Assembly (NCBI GenBank): GCA_013180625.2
Contig: SNVD02013083.1
Span: 558,001-622,000, forward strand
Reading direction: 5' to 3'
Source of the DNA: Boswellia sacra
Taxonomy: Eukaryota > Streptophyta > Magnoliopsida > Sapindales > Burseraceae
Length of the DNA: 64,000 nt
The notes beneath the pieces were generated by a model. That model was not told the DNA's origin, did not search any database, and saw nothing but the letters and a program-made list of their open reading frames with translations. Position 1 is the first letter of the stretch, and every line of letters begins with the position of its first letter. This document shows, in pieces, positions 1-11,340 of the stretch. The position numbers and the translations under genes are program-made.

Positions 1-1007
1 CTCTTTATACCTATTTGTTGTTGTTATTACAAAGACGAGAATAAAGCCAAGTCTAGGTTGGATTCTACTTGACCTAACTTTCTACCAACTCGATTGAGTT
101 TGATGAATGATGTAATTTATTAATAATATGATAAGTTCATCCTAAGTAAGAGTTTTTTAGGGTCCGTCTACAGTACATCTGATGTACCGATACATCAGAT
201 GTCAATTTTTTGTAATTTTAGTGTAAAAGTTGTAAATTATTGTGTAAAAATCGTAAATGTGGAAAAAAAAGTTGTAAATTCCCATTTACAACTTTTACAC
301 AATCATTTACAACTTTTACACTAGTTTACAAAAAATTAAAAATAGTTTCATTTACAACTCTTACACTCCACATTTAATATTTTTACACAAGAATTTACAA
401 CTTTTACACAAGAATTTACAACTTTTACACTAAAAATTACAAAAATTGGAAAAATGATACACTGGTACAGCTGATGTACCGTAGCCAAAGCCAGTTTTTA
501 AAGTATACAAAAATATGAAACTATGAAATTATATTGATGTAATTCGAGTTTTTGAATAAAGTAATATTATGTATACAATCATTTCATTAGACGTGATATA
601 AATTTACAAAAAGATAAAGATAAAAATAAATTAAATAATTTGACCAAATAAAGTGAAACCTACTTGTTAAATAACCTTATAATTTTATGGTAAGCCAGAT
701 TGTATTGTATGATAAATTATTTTATATATAAATTATTGTATTCGGACATCTACGTGACAAAATATAATCGGTTAAAAAGATGGACGACCCAAATTAATAA
801 ACCATAAATTGTTGTGAAATTATGTTCCATCTTTTAACATGTAATAGTAACGTAACATGTTGCTTGATTTGTGTAAGCGAAGGTACTTGTAGTGCGAAAA
901 CAAAAACAAAAAAAAAAAAAAAAAGAAAAAGAAAAAGAAAACGCAGAAAACAATAAAACAAAAACACAAACTTCGAAAGAGAGAGAAACTGAAAACACAA
1001 CAGAGAA
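1..1007. other. Upstream region of SEC62, with one MITE
   Basis: AT-rich spacer. A palindromic MITE occupies 168-484 and is listed separately. An A-rich tract lies at about 905-960, just before the SEC62 start codon, in what is probably the promoter and 5' leader. I see no coding region. The long minus-strand frames here are translations of the A-rich tract. Confidence 0.6.
168..484. mobile_element. MITE with CTAC(A/G)GTAC terminal inverted repeats
   Basis: About 317 bp. The left end CTACAGTACATCTGATGTAC and the reverse complement of the right end, CTACGGTACATCAGCTGTAC, form imperfect inverted repeats. The interior is full of motifs of the type TTTACAACTTTTACAC and their reverse complements, so the whole element could fold into a hairpin. 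No clear target-site duplication is visible. The same family recurs at 48910-49233. The transposase superfamily is unknown. Confidence 0.6.
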
Positions 1008-4000
1008 ATGAAGAAATCAGGCGCAGCAGAGAAGAAAAGGGTGCGGAGATCATCAGCGGCCTTGCAAAATGGCACCAGAGATCCCAACTCTGATACCCCA
1101 CCTAGGGTTTGCCCTCTCTCAATCTCTCTGTATCTCTATCTGTTTGTATCAAATGACACACACCCACATGTCGTTTCGTTTCATTGTTTTTGTCGGCTGA
1201 TCTGGGGTTTCATGTGCATAAGTTCGGACGAATGGAAGTGATATTGTGAAGGGCATTTTTGATTTGTTGAATTTTCGATGTAATCTTTTTGGTTTTTGAG
1301 TTTATGCTTTTTGGGCGCGTTTATGTTATTGGTTTGATCCATATTTTTGGCATTAGAGATTGGAATGGAGTGAAAAAGATTATTAATTTCGTGAAAATTA
1401 TTAATGTATTCTTCTATGATATAGTTATGATTGTATTTGGCATTTGATTTTGGTGTTTCTATGTTTCTTTTGGTTTCAAGTTTCAAGTTTTTGTTTAGGG
1501 AACTGCAAGGGTAGTCTTTTTGTTGGAACAATGGTTAATATTTTCAGTTTTAGAGGAACCCAAATGAAAAGAATGATCTTTTGCAATAAAATGAAAATGG
1601 GGTTTTGGAATTGACAAATCAGAGGCTCAAAACGTTAATGAATGAAAGAAATAATTGCCAATTAAGGATGTTCTTTGGCATTATATTCTGCTTGGCAAAA
1701 GTTTTGTTTTAAAAACTGGTGTAAAAACTGCTTTAAGGGAAGTGGGTTGTTCTCATGTTGCTTTTTAGGGCTTCCAAAATGAGAACATCCAAGTTGTTAT
1801 AGCATATTCATGGATTGGCACGTAGTGCCTCATTGTATCGAGGCAAAAATATCTATGATGGTTGTAAAAATTGTTCCCCTCTCTTAAATGACCTCATAGG
1901 TCAATTTTTATTTCATGAGTTGTAGACTGCCTGATGAATGCTTATGTACCGTGTCTGAAATATTTTATTATGCCATTTTATCTGTACCCTTATTAATGTA
2001 TTACCAACCTCAGTTTCTTGTTTAATTGATTGTTCTTATCTTGCTTTTGTTAAAAATTGATGCTGATCTTTATGTGCCTAATTTCTTGCACCTTTTCTGT
2101 GGGGAAAAGGATGTTTCTATTTCTTATTTTGCTCTGCTTTCTAATATTCCTATGTGCATTTATTTATTGGCTTTTGATAGAAACAAGCTGCCAAGAAGGA
2201 TGTTTTTCAGTTGTTTGCTGAAAAAGTGAGAGACCACAAGGAGTTGGAATCTAGGTGGGCAGTATTACAGGAAACAAGAGTGGAATATTTTAGAGGAAAG
2301 GATTTTGTTAACTTTTTGAGAAATCATCCAGAGCTTAAAGAAATACTAGAAGCAGACAAGAATCTAGAAACTGAAGATATTGCCAATGCTCTTTTAAGAA
2401 AGAATCTTCTGGTGCGCTGTGATCGCGTGGTGAAAACTGTACGTCCTGGTAAAAAAAAGTTGTCTACCTGGCCAGCACATTTAGAGATCTTTCCTGTAAG
2501 TCATCTTATAAACTTTTAAAAAAGATTGAAATATTTGGTTAGTGACTATATTTAACTAGGTTGTTGAGCCACCTGAACTTTATTCTTGCGTGATTTGGTG
2601 ATGCAATTATATTCTGATTTTGTAATAGAGTGTTGAAATAGCTTTTTTCTATAAGTATTTTGAAGCATGTCTCTTTGCATGGACTAGAACACTTTCCCCA
2701 TGGTTGTTTTCTTTATGGTTTTAATATGTTTCTTAGAAACATAAAAAAGTTATACTAGTCTTTGTGGTCACACAGCGTGTGCAGAACCTGAGTACTTGAC
2801 TGAGTTTAGCGGCTTTGCCATGATGCTCTTTTTGCAGCTTGGTTAAGGTGATTTGTTGAGAATTTAGTGAATAAATGTATATGAAACTATTGATGTTCTT
2901 CCCTAAGATACATGTTATCTACTTCTTTCATGTGCTATTATTCAAGCACATATTTCTGGCTGATATTTTTGGAATTCTGAAATCATCTTTGTACATACAT
3001 ATCATTTGCTTCATTTGAAGTTTCTCTTCTTGTTTTACTAATACTGTGATTATTTCTTGCAGGAGCAAGTATTCTCTGATAATGATGCCTTTTTTGCATG
3101 GACATTTGTAAAACGACGGCCTTTGTGGCAAACGCTTCTCTCATTTTTCTGGCCAGTGTTGACTCTTGCAATTTGCTTGTTTCCAGTTTATCCACACAAG
3201 TGCAAGCTATTAATACTTTATTCGTGTGCTGGGGTCTTACTGCTTATTCTTTCTTTACTTCTGTGTAAGTACTACAGGCTCATCGTTTATTGTGATTTAT
3301 TTTTTAAAAAATTTTTTTTTCCATACACAATGAATCGTTTTAAAATCATTTTATTACCTTATTTTTGTTTGCTATTTTTTTTTTTTTTTGCTTTCGGTTT
3401 TAAAAGAAATATGATTTATCAATGACAGCAGGATCACTTGAAATTCTAATGAGATATGTTAATTTGTATAGTATTCCTTGCCTATAGCTGCTGGTATCAA
3501 GTATTAGATGATCTTGCTTATAATTGTCAGATCTGCCATGTTTTATTGTCTGCCAAGTTGCATGTTGCATTTTTGGTGTTCTAAATTTGCTATGTTGCAC
3601 ACCTTATATTCTTGTCAATATCAGTCTGTGTTATTTTCGCTGTGGAGAGATCATGTGATATTTATTTTGAGTAAGGCAGTCACAGAGTTATCACCATCTG
3701 CCTTCATAATTAATTGAATCAAGCTTTATGGTTCGTTTCATGTTAGTTGCGAGGGTATGTCTCAAGACAATGTAATTTATAGTAGCAAGGAGATGTGGTG
3801 CTCTATGATCATAGTTTTTGAATTAGAGCGGCAAATTGGAGACTTATGATAGTGGATTGTAAGCTAGGCATGTAAGCATTTTATGGCAATAGTTGTGTGC
3901 TATGATTTTAATCCTATGCACCCCTTGCCTCTGATCACTTTACTCAAAGCCTTTCATGTTAACATAATGGAGATACATGATAGACTGGGAATGTGATACC

Positions 4001-5841
4001 TACAACATTATGGACTTGTCTTTTATTTTTGTACCTGTTATAATTCTCTTTGTGGTTTGGCACAAGTGATCTTATTAGAATCTGGCTAATAGTCATCCCC
4101 TGGTGGGATAAGGTGATTCATGCGATTGGTTTATGTGCACAAATTTTAAACAAAACTCTACTTGTTTTGATGTGGTAAAGTTGGACTTCTAGTTCAATAT
4201 TGAACCATAATATGTGTTTTTTTTTTTTTTTTTTCCTGATTTGGCCGAATTTAAGCTGCACTGGTATATGCAGCATATCCTCTGGTTCTTTCTGAAATCT
4301 TCAATTTCCTGTCATCTCAAGTCTTTTTGATTGTATTTTAGTCTACCTTTGAGTTTAAGCTAGTGTTGTAATTGGTATGTTTCCACTGCTTCTTTTGATT
4401 TTTGTCAATTGCAAAATGGGTCTTTCAACATTTGAAGGGAAACTCGAAAAAGGAATGGTATTTAATAGTCTAAAATTTCTCTAGCTGTTTTCCTTGTTGC
4501 ATTCTAATTCCCATCTGGTCCAATCATCTGCTTTTAATGGTGGGGAGAATGAAAAGGACATTTCGACTGCCTTATTTTTTATTTGTTGATGGACTGCTGG
4601 ATTTTGACCTGAAAGAGAAACTTGTTTAGAGAGTAATCATCATGTGACCAAGCAGTTGTTTCCATTTAGATAACAATGCTTTTTCAACCTCTCATATCTG
4701 TGTAGGTACTAGTGATGTGGAAGTTTTGCATCTGTTTGAGTGTTGTCAGGTGTTTTATGCACTTTTTTTTTTTTTTAAATTTATGTTCATTTGATGCTTA
4801 ATATTTTGACCATGTTGACAAAGAACTATAATCACTGCTTGTACTGTTCATTATGATTTTGGATTGAGATTTCTTTTGCGGTCCTAAATTTGCAGTGAGA
4901 GCTGCAATATTTGGTGTTATATGGATTATTCTTGGGAAACGGGTGTGGTTTTTCCCCAACATTCTTGCTGAGGAAGCAACATTAGGAGAATTATTCCGTT
5001 TCTGGCCCAAGAAAGATGAAGAGGAGCGACCTAAGTGGACAGCGAGACTTTTCTATGCTGTAGTAGCTGTACTGGTCATATTATTGTTAAGGCACCATGC
5101 CCCTGATGAAGCTGCTAGAGCCAGGTTAGTCCTTTTCTCTAATTATCACTCAAGAAACAATTATCTTTTGTAAAATTTGAAGTCGCTTAATTTTCTTGGG
5201 GAACAAAACACAAGTCCTTAAATCTTCAACATGATATGCTCGCTTCGTTACAGTCCGTGCACATAATTGACTTAGAATAAAGTAATCCCACTAACCTAAA
5301 CCAACTTGGTTTTGATAATGAGGAAATTTAGTCCATCTTTGGGTAGTACTGTGCATCAGTGTGAGATCCTGCAACTTACTAGTGAAGTTCCCCAAGGTCC
5401 TTGAGAACCATGAAACCTTGTATTGGTATCCCCAAGCTCCGGACCTCTCTCAAGTGTGTTCCTTTATATAAATTCAAATGTCCTTTGGTGTTACTACCCT
5501 ATATCTTGTAGGACAATATGGGATCATATTCTATGCGTCTAAGTCTAAAGAGCCAATTTCACTCTGGCCGCAGATATCAGAAACGAATGTCAAATATAAT
5601 CGATGATGTTCTTGAGTGGTCTCCGAGGTTGGCCCTATCTGGGATGATGGAGAAGCCGCCAAATGTGGTTAACGCCACAGAATCCAGCAACAATTTTACA
5701 GATGGGAACAATACAGCCTCAGAGAAGATGGCTCCACCTGATAGAAGTGCAGAAACCGTTTTAGAGCAACATGAGAATGAAGAAACTGGAAAAGTAAAAG
5801 ACGATGATCAATATCAACATCAACATCATGACAATATATGA
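1008..5841 (+). CDS. SEC62: Translocation protein SEC62, complete five-exon gene
   Basis: ER protein-translocation subunit that works with SEC61/SEC63 in post-translational import; plant SEC62 is also linked to ER-phagy. Coding exons by splice sites and frame: 1008-1106, 2181-2495, 3063-3264, 4896-5124, 5574-5841. They join in frame to about 370 residues, close to the usual plant length. The start MKKSGAAEKKRVRRSS matches the conserved basic N-terminus. Exon 2 carries the SEC62 domain (YFRGKDFVNFL, KKLSTWPAHLEIFP). Hydrophobic segments lie at about residues 163-182, 187-206 and 257-270. Exon 4 has the WFFPNILAEEATLGELFRFW block. The tail is acidic and His/Gln-rich. Exon 5 is taken to start at 5574 (CGCAG/ATATCAG), which gives the conserved RYQKRMSNIIDDVLEWSP join; an ATG at 5518 lies in the intron. 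A polyadenylation-like AAATAAAG follows near 5949. The left breakpoint of the tandem duplication falls in intron 2. Confidence 0.93.
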
Positions 5842-8800
5842 CAAAATACACCATGAATGCCTAGCAGACAGATAACATTGTTGTCTTTTTTTTTTTTGGG
5901 TTTTTTAAAAGCTTTTTGCTTAATTTTGAGTGTAATAGTATTAACTATGAAAATAAAGCAGCTGGTTTTAAAAACTGTACCTTTTTGACATATTTATAAG
6001 TACAGATTACAATGCCAAGTGCTAACCATAGGATGTTTATTTTAAGTAATCCAGCCTCAACTATATTTATCAAATTTTGAGGATGCTTTATGATTGTGAT
6101 TCCCAATTTTCCATACATACCTTTAATGCTGCTCTTTTATCTTATGATGTAGTGTTTCTCATATCTTGATAGCAATCTAACATAAGGTTAGACATTAGAC
6201 TGTGATACTAGCTAATCATTTGTGGGGAAATTTTCGTTGAGCAAGTTTTCATGATCCGTGTATGCAATTTGATCTTATGTTTTTGATTCGGATTGACATA
6301 TAAACTCGGTAAAATGTGCTAGCAATCGTGGTGTCCGATGGGGGTTTTATTGATTGCGAAATCATCAAACGTATCAGGTAAGGTTTGAAGGAACCTATTT
6401 GGATTTGAAACTTTCAGAAAATAACACTTTTAATCTCATTGTTTAATGTAGGGAAGTTTAATTTTGGGCTTTACAGTTATTTTTGAAAATTTCGGGTCAA
6501 AGGGATTTAATTGAAATCTCGAGGATCTAGAATATGCCGTTATCTAATGTTGCCAACGAAAGTGTAACAACTTGAAACTTAATTGAATAAAAGATTACAA
6601 CAAAAAAATAAATAAAAATTCTATAAATTATATGAAATATTAATATAGGTATGTTTACCAACTAATGATTCTTGTTATCAAACTTCTTAAAAGATTATAA
6701 ATTTTAATTTATTTTTGTTAGTTTAATTCATGATCTGCTCACTTTCATCGGTTAATGGAAGTTGTTTTTAAGAAATGGAGATAGATTTAAGAAAAATTTA
6801 AGTTCTAAAAGTTTAATTGTAGGTGTACTTAGAAAAATGAGTGCATGGATGAATTTTTTTGATGAAATAGCCCATCTAATAAAATTGAGTAATGCTACTC
6901 TTAATCAAATGGTATATATATTGATGTAGTATTAATCATTTATTTATATATTATTGTTATTAATTAAATAAATAGATTTTGTATATTTATTACTTTAATA
7001 ACTTTAATAACTTTATAATATATTAGTTTGTAGGCAGAAGTTTGCAGGAAGAACTAGCTTTATTTAATAAATTTTTCGGATGCAATAGCCCCACGGAAGT
7101 AAAAATATGTCATAGTAATTTAATTACGAATCTATTAACGCGAGGTGCTAATCACGCTTTCCCTCCTTCCATGTCAACATTACAAGAGAGTACGAAAATT
7201 TTGTTAATTTTTTGTTCCTTCTTGTGGAGAATTATATATGACGTTGATTAATGTCATTGGAGACGTAACATCCACATTTGGTGCTGGAGTCATTAAGAAA
7301 GGAATTCCTTAACCTTTTTCGTGATCTACGCTTTGTTGACCTTGTTCGAAGACTTCAGTTTATGGGCTACTTCTTTCTCTGAGATCAAACCGGAGGAATA
7401 GAGGCTGCTTTCATAGATAGTGGTCTCTTCTTCACAGGCGGTGCTGTGGGTGTAGCTGTCATCGATCGGATCTCCGCTTGCAAACAAGACTTCTACTCTC
7501 CCCTCCCTAGCTTGGATCCTTTTCGAAAGGCTTTGCCTTCTTACACCTTTGTTGACCAGATAGGGTTTCATTCTAACTGTGAAGTTGAAGCGTTTTCTGT
7601 GCTTTATCCAAGCTTGTTCTAAGACTTTGTTTTATGGGCTGTTGTTTTCAACTTTATTGTGGACATTTTTAACATTAAGGACATGCAGAAAGTCGAGTGC
7701 ATTGACTAATATTATTCTTATACATTTTGGTCTCGTTTTGTTTGTTGCTTATAGGGGTTCTGTTGTATCTTGCAAAAGCTTGAATATAACTCTGTTGCGG
7801 CCAGAAAACGTAAAGAAAGTCACAAAGCTAGCTCCTTTTAGCAGTTACGTGTTTGAGTGGAAGATATCAGCCTTCTTTGCTTTTCTTCCCTGGTCAATTT
7901 TTCTACGAAAACGAACTTGTCAAATGGGTCAGAGCCTGACAGGTTTCCTTATCATCGTCGTTATTATTATTTTAGTGAAAATGTCAGTATAGTTTTTCAA
8001 GGCAAGGGAGATGTGTTTTTGGTTGGTGATAAAAGAAAAGAAAAAAACCTAAAAAATCAAAACTAGGTAATACTATTACAAAGTGAAAGATTTGTTCTTT
8101 GTTATTATCTCGAAAGCTTTCTTTTGGGGGTTTCTGTTTTCTCTGATTTTATGCCGTTTTCCACTTTTATTCCGCCATTTTGCCTTGTGATTAAGTCATT
8201 TGGTTGTCTTGTGACGATGATATATAGTTCATCTCTTGTTAGCCATTCTGAGTTTTAAAATAGTTCATTAACGCAAAATAATGGACTTTAAAAGGAAATT
8301 TTGGATTATTATTATTATTATTTTTTTGCTGTTCAAAGAAGTTGAAAATAAAATAATGTCTTTTTATTTATTTTTTATTATAGATATATTTTTGTTCCTT
8401 ACTCAAAGCAAAATTTATGACATTTAGTCTATATTTTACCCTTTATAATTATATTTGATGTATAGAAATGTAATAGCAATAAAATAAACTAAAAGTTTAT
8501 AAATTAAAAGAAATTATCTTTGGATTAAAATTGTCATTTTTAAAAAAAAAGGAAATGTAAAATCATTGTAAATGCTTTGTGCATAAATGTTCTTTTATAA
8601 GTTTATAGGTTTCTATTAAAGTCATGAGCGGTTACGGTTTCAATTCCTGATCAAATGAGGGGGAACTGGGATCTCTCATCTCTTCGTCCTTTTACAAATA
8701 GACATATGAAGACATTTTTTAGCCGCTATTTCGGAGGTAGCTATTTTGTAATTTGAATTAGGATTCTCTCCTAATTTTAGTTTCATCTTAGCTTTTGCAG

Positions 8801-9785
8801 ATCTTATGTCACATGTATTTTATTAACTTTTTGAGTAGTTAAGATATATTATATTCTCTCTCTTCTCTCATTTATTATATATTAATCATTAATCATGTGT
8901 TTGAATTTTGTTAAAGTGAATGTCTGATTAAGAGAGAATTTTGATCTGTAATGTGAATTATTCAATATTTTTTAATTCAAACCACTATGAATATTGAGTC
9001 ATGATATTGATTAAATAATTTTTTTAATACAGTTCTACTCCAGCAGTCGTTAGTACTTCCGTTCCTTTACATTGGGATGGGTAGAGTTGGCAAGATAGGC
9101 AATAGAAACGTGATATATATCAATTGATATGGGTGTTTGTTGCCAATTATGTTTCCTATTCATATTTTGATTATGATTTGTAAGTGGGAGATGCCGCAAT
9201 GCAGTATCCCTTCGTCAACCGGGTTTCCCGTTGATCTGATTGCACCTTAATTAAAAAAAACAAATCATGAGAAATAAAACTAATACAATAAATCATGGTC
9301 CATAGCCCTCTGTCAACACTCCCTTTTTTTTTTTTGCTAATAGGTTGCACCTTTACCACAGCATGAAGTCTTTTTTATCATTCGGCTTAGTGTGGACCAT
9401 ACAAAATGACAATCAAGTTTAGTCAGTTTAATTAACACATGAATAAAGTAGTTCTTCATTACTCTATAGTAGTCATATTGTGTAGAGCCATGAAGAATTT
9501 AAGGTTATAATTTTTGAAAACTCTTAGAGTAGTGCATTGTGCGTTTAGCATGTTTGTTTACATTTCACAAAGTAATACCGGCTGCTTTTTTTACATGTAT
9601 ATAGATATAGGGTACAACGCTATAAACTCAATTGTGGATATATATAGTCAATTTTATTGTGTATTTCTTGTTGAAGATTGTTTAGCCTATTCGATGATAA
9701 GGTTTTGCAAAATTGGATGTTGTTTAACATGTTTATATAACTTATAATTCAAAATAATATTAAAAAAAAGAGCAGAAAAAACATA
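5842..9785. other. SEC62 3' flank and spacer, no recognised gene
   Basis: AT-rich spacer matched almost base for base by 28295-32221 in unit 2. It contains the SEC62 3' end, several A/T homopolymers and one possible coding fragment at 7326-7571 on the minus strand, listed separately. The other open frames, for example 7579-7992 (+), read through low-complexity T-rich sequence and are not kept at equal length in the duplicate. Confidence 0.6.
7326..7571 (-). other. Unrecognised ORF, possible gene fragment
   Basis: An 81-codon frame with more balanced base composition than its surroundings. It begins MKPYLVNKGVRRQSLSKRIQ and ends in a Lys/Ser-rich tail (LKSSNKVNKA). The frame could extend upstream to about 7610. 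The protein is the same in unit 2 (29779-30024), but the DNA between units is so similar that this is weak evidence of selection. I do not recognise the family and see no signal peptide or membrane segment. It could be an exon of a lost gene or chance. Confidence 0.25.
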
Positions 9786-9790
9786 GAAAC

Positions 9791-10217
9791 TGTTATGGCC
9801 ATAATAATATCGGGCCTCAATTATTTCTAATTCAGTAAGCCCATTACTGAAGCCCATCATCTGGGCCTAATTATTTCTAATACAGTAAGCCCATTACTGT
9901 AGCCCATCATCTGGGTCCCACAATGGCCCATCCCGGCTCCTAAACCCTCCGGATTATCGTTCAAGGTATGCACACTTTTCTGAACTTACTCTCTCTCTAG
10001 ATTTCCTTCACTTGTGAGAGCTTCTCTCTCTAGAAAATTCTCCCAGAAAATTCCGGAGTGCCGGATACTGACTTGAGCGTCGGAGGGTCACCGCCGGCAC
10101 CACCGCCGACACCCCTGACTATTTTTCTTTGCTCGCAGGACTGGACCCGACGTGCCACCCGAGCTCCGACCCGCTTCCCGACCCGCTTCTCGGCCGTCCG
10201 AAAACCGTGCATCAACA
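9791..10217 (+). repeat. 5' LTR of the gypsy-type element
   Basis: Starts TGTTATGGCCATAATAATAT and ends GTGCATCAACA. U3 holds two hairpin units CAGTAAGCCCATTACTG. Compared with the 3' LTR it lacks four bases in the TATA box (CTCCTAAACCC here, CTCCTATATAAACCC there), so its promoter is probably impaired. Confidence 0.92.
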
Positions 10218-10218
10218 G

Positions 10219-10236
10219 TTGGCGCCGTCTGTGGGA
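10219..10236 (+). other. Primer-binding site of the gypsy-type element
   Basis: TTGGCGCCGTCTGTGGG begins one base after the 5' LTR. TGG complements a tRNA 3' CCA, and the TGGCGCC start is usual for plant Ty3/gypsy elements. I did not assign the tRNA. Confidence 0.7.
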
Positions 10237-10293
10237 AACGACTATCTAAGCCTCTTTAGTTGTTGCTCCCATCCAAACGTACTCAGACACATC

Positions 10294-10590
10294 ATGAGTC
10301 ACGAATCCCAACACTCAACCTCCCTAGAGGTTGACGAAGAAATCGAGGCTGAAGCACCTCCCCAACGCCGAAAGGTAGTTGACACAGGGAGAGCTTTAGT
10401 GATATCCTCTGGGTTGGGTCCTAACCCTAAGCAACCCCGACTTCCACTTAGGAGACCGAGGAAAGGCAAGACGAATCGGTTAACAACCATGGAGCATACC
10501 ATGCGAAGTTTTGGTGAACAAATGAACCGTATGGTGACTATGTTCAACAAAGCTTTGGACCAAGTACTCAACAGGCTGCAAATGCTGCTA
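10294..10590 (+). pseudogene. gag N-terminal remnant
   Basis: An open frame from ATG 10294 (MSHESQHSTSLEVDEEIEAE). It is acidic at first, then basic (PRLPLRRPRKGKTNR), then helical (MRSFGEQMNRMVTMFNKALD), as in N-terminal gag of plant Tat-like elements. The capsid core and zinc knuckle are missing: by about 10640 the frame has run into the GC-rich minisatellite. The role of gag is to form the retrotransposon particle, which this fragment cannot do alone. Confidence 0.55.
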
Positions 10591-10718
10591 GCAACACCCT
10601 TGCAACTAAAGTTTGAAAATTTGCAGCGAGGCCCCTGCGACTGGAAATTACGTAGAAGCAGAACCGCGACTTCTCACGTAAACAGCTCCTCTTCGCATAC
10701 GGCATGCAGCTCGCCTCG

Positions 10719-10960
10719 CATGCCTTCCCTTGCGCGCCCAGCGCCTTGCATACCTTTCCTGCGCGCCCAGCGCCCTTGCGGGCTCTCCCCTGCGCGCCCA
10801 GCGCCCTTGCAGGCTCTCTCCTGCGCGCCCAGCGCCTCGCATTCCTCCCTCTGCGCACCCAGCGCCCTTGCGGGTTCTTCCCTGTGCGCCCAGCAGCTCG
10901 CCTCGCATGATCGCCTCTGCACGCCCAGCGCCCTCCCGGGTTCTCTCATGCGCACACCGC
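10719..10960. repeat. GC-rich minisatellite A (~31-bp unit)
   Basis: Degenerate tandem units of the type CGCCCAGCGCCCTTGCGGGC, about seven copies. Strong GC content against an AT-rich genome. Long frames on both strands here (Ala/Pro/Ser/Arg-rich or Gly/Ala/Arg-rich) are by-products of the repeat. Confidence 0.8.
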
Positions 10961-10969
10961 TCACCCACG

Positions 10970-11338
10970 TCTGTAGCGATGATTGAAGCATTGTCCATGT
11001 CAACTGGTTGTCCTTCTCCCTGTTATGCGAACCTCTGTGCTCTTTGTTGAACCAAGACTTCTGCCTGGATATCTAGAAGAAGGGCAGCTAGGAACTCAGG
11101 GTCTATGTCATCTGCTGAAGGCGGTGTATAAGTTGGAGGTTGAATAGACTGTGCTTGCTGGGAAGCTAGAACTTCAGCCCGCAGGTCTTCAGACAGTGCC
11201 TCTAAGAAGGTAGGATCAATTGCACTTGCACCAGGAGCCTCATTAACACTAGTTTGATCATTCTGTATAGTGTCCTGAGAAGCTGGAGCATTATGCCCAG
11301 ATGATGGTGTATCAACACCTTGTTCAGAAGTAGGAACA
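10970..11338 (-). pseudogene. Captured fragment of a UPL1/UPL2-type HECT E3 ubiquitin ligase gene (antisense in element)
   Basis: Reading the minus strand from about 11334 gives GVDTPSSGHNAPASQDT, then AIDPTFLEALSEDLRAEVLA, PPTYTPPSADDIDPEFLAAL, QAEVLVQQRAQR and, past an in-frame TAA at 11025-11023, GEGQPVDMDNASIIAT. These are the DUF4414-type ubiquitin-binding repeats found in the middle of the giant plant ligases UPL1/UPL2, well upstream of the HECT domain. About 120 codons survive, with no introns visible. Changes from the family pattern include loss of prolines (LSED, LLLD where LPED, LPPD are usual) and a Gln codon turned to stop, all explained by C-to-T changes. The right edge (~11338) abuts the integrase; the left edge (~10970) abuts minisatellite A. 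It lies opposite to gag and integrase. The family call rests on recalled protein motifs, not a database search. Confidence 0.82.
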
Positions 11339-11340
11339 AA

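Noticed and set aside
5518..5573. ATG-started extension of the last SEC62 exon (MGSYSMRLSLKSQF)
   Set aside because: The conserved protein continues directly from exon 4 to RYQKRMSN at 5574, preceded by a good CGCAG acceptor; the extension is intron.
7579..7992. Hydrophobic 137-codon plus-strand ORF
   Set aside because: Its counterpart in unit 2 (30112-30474) has a different start and indels that change length; T-rich sequence gives hydrophobic codons by chance.
8625..8850. Possible tRNA-derived SINE (B-box-like GGTTCGAGTTC in unit 2 at about 31078)
   Set aside because: No convincing A box at the right distance, no A-tail and no target duplication found.
9080..9115. Reading with GMGRVGK that recalls an NB-ARC P-loop
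   Set aside because: Isolated short motif with no other NB-ARC motif nearby and stops close on both sides.
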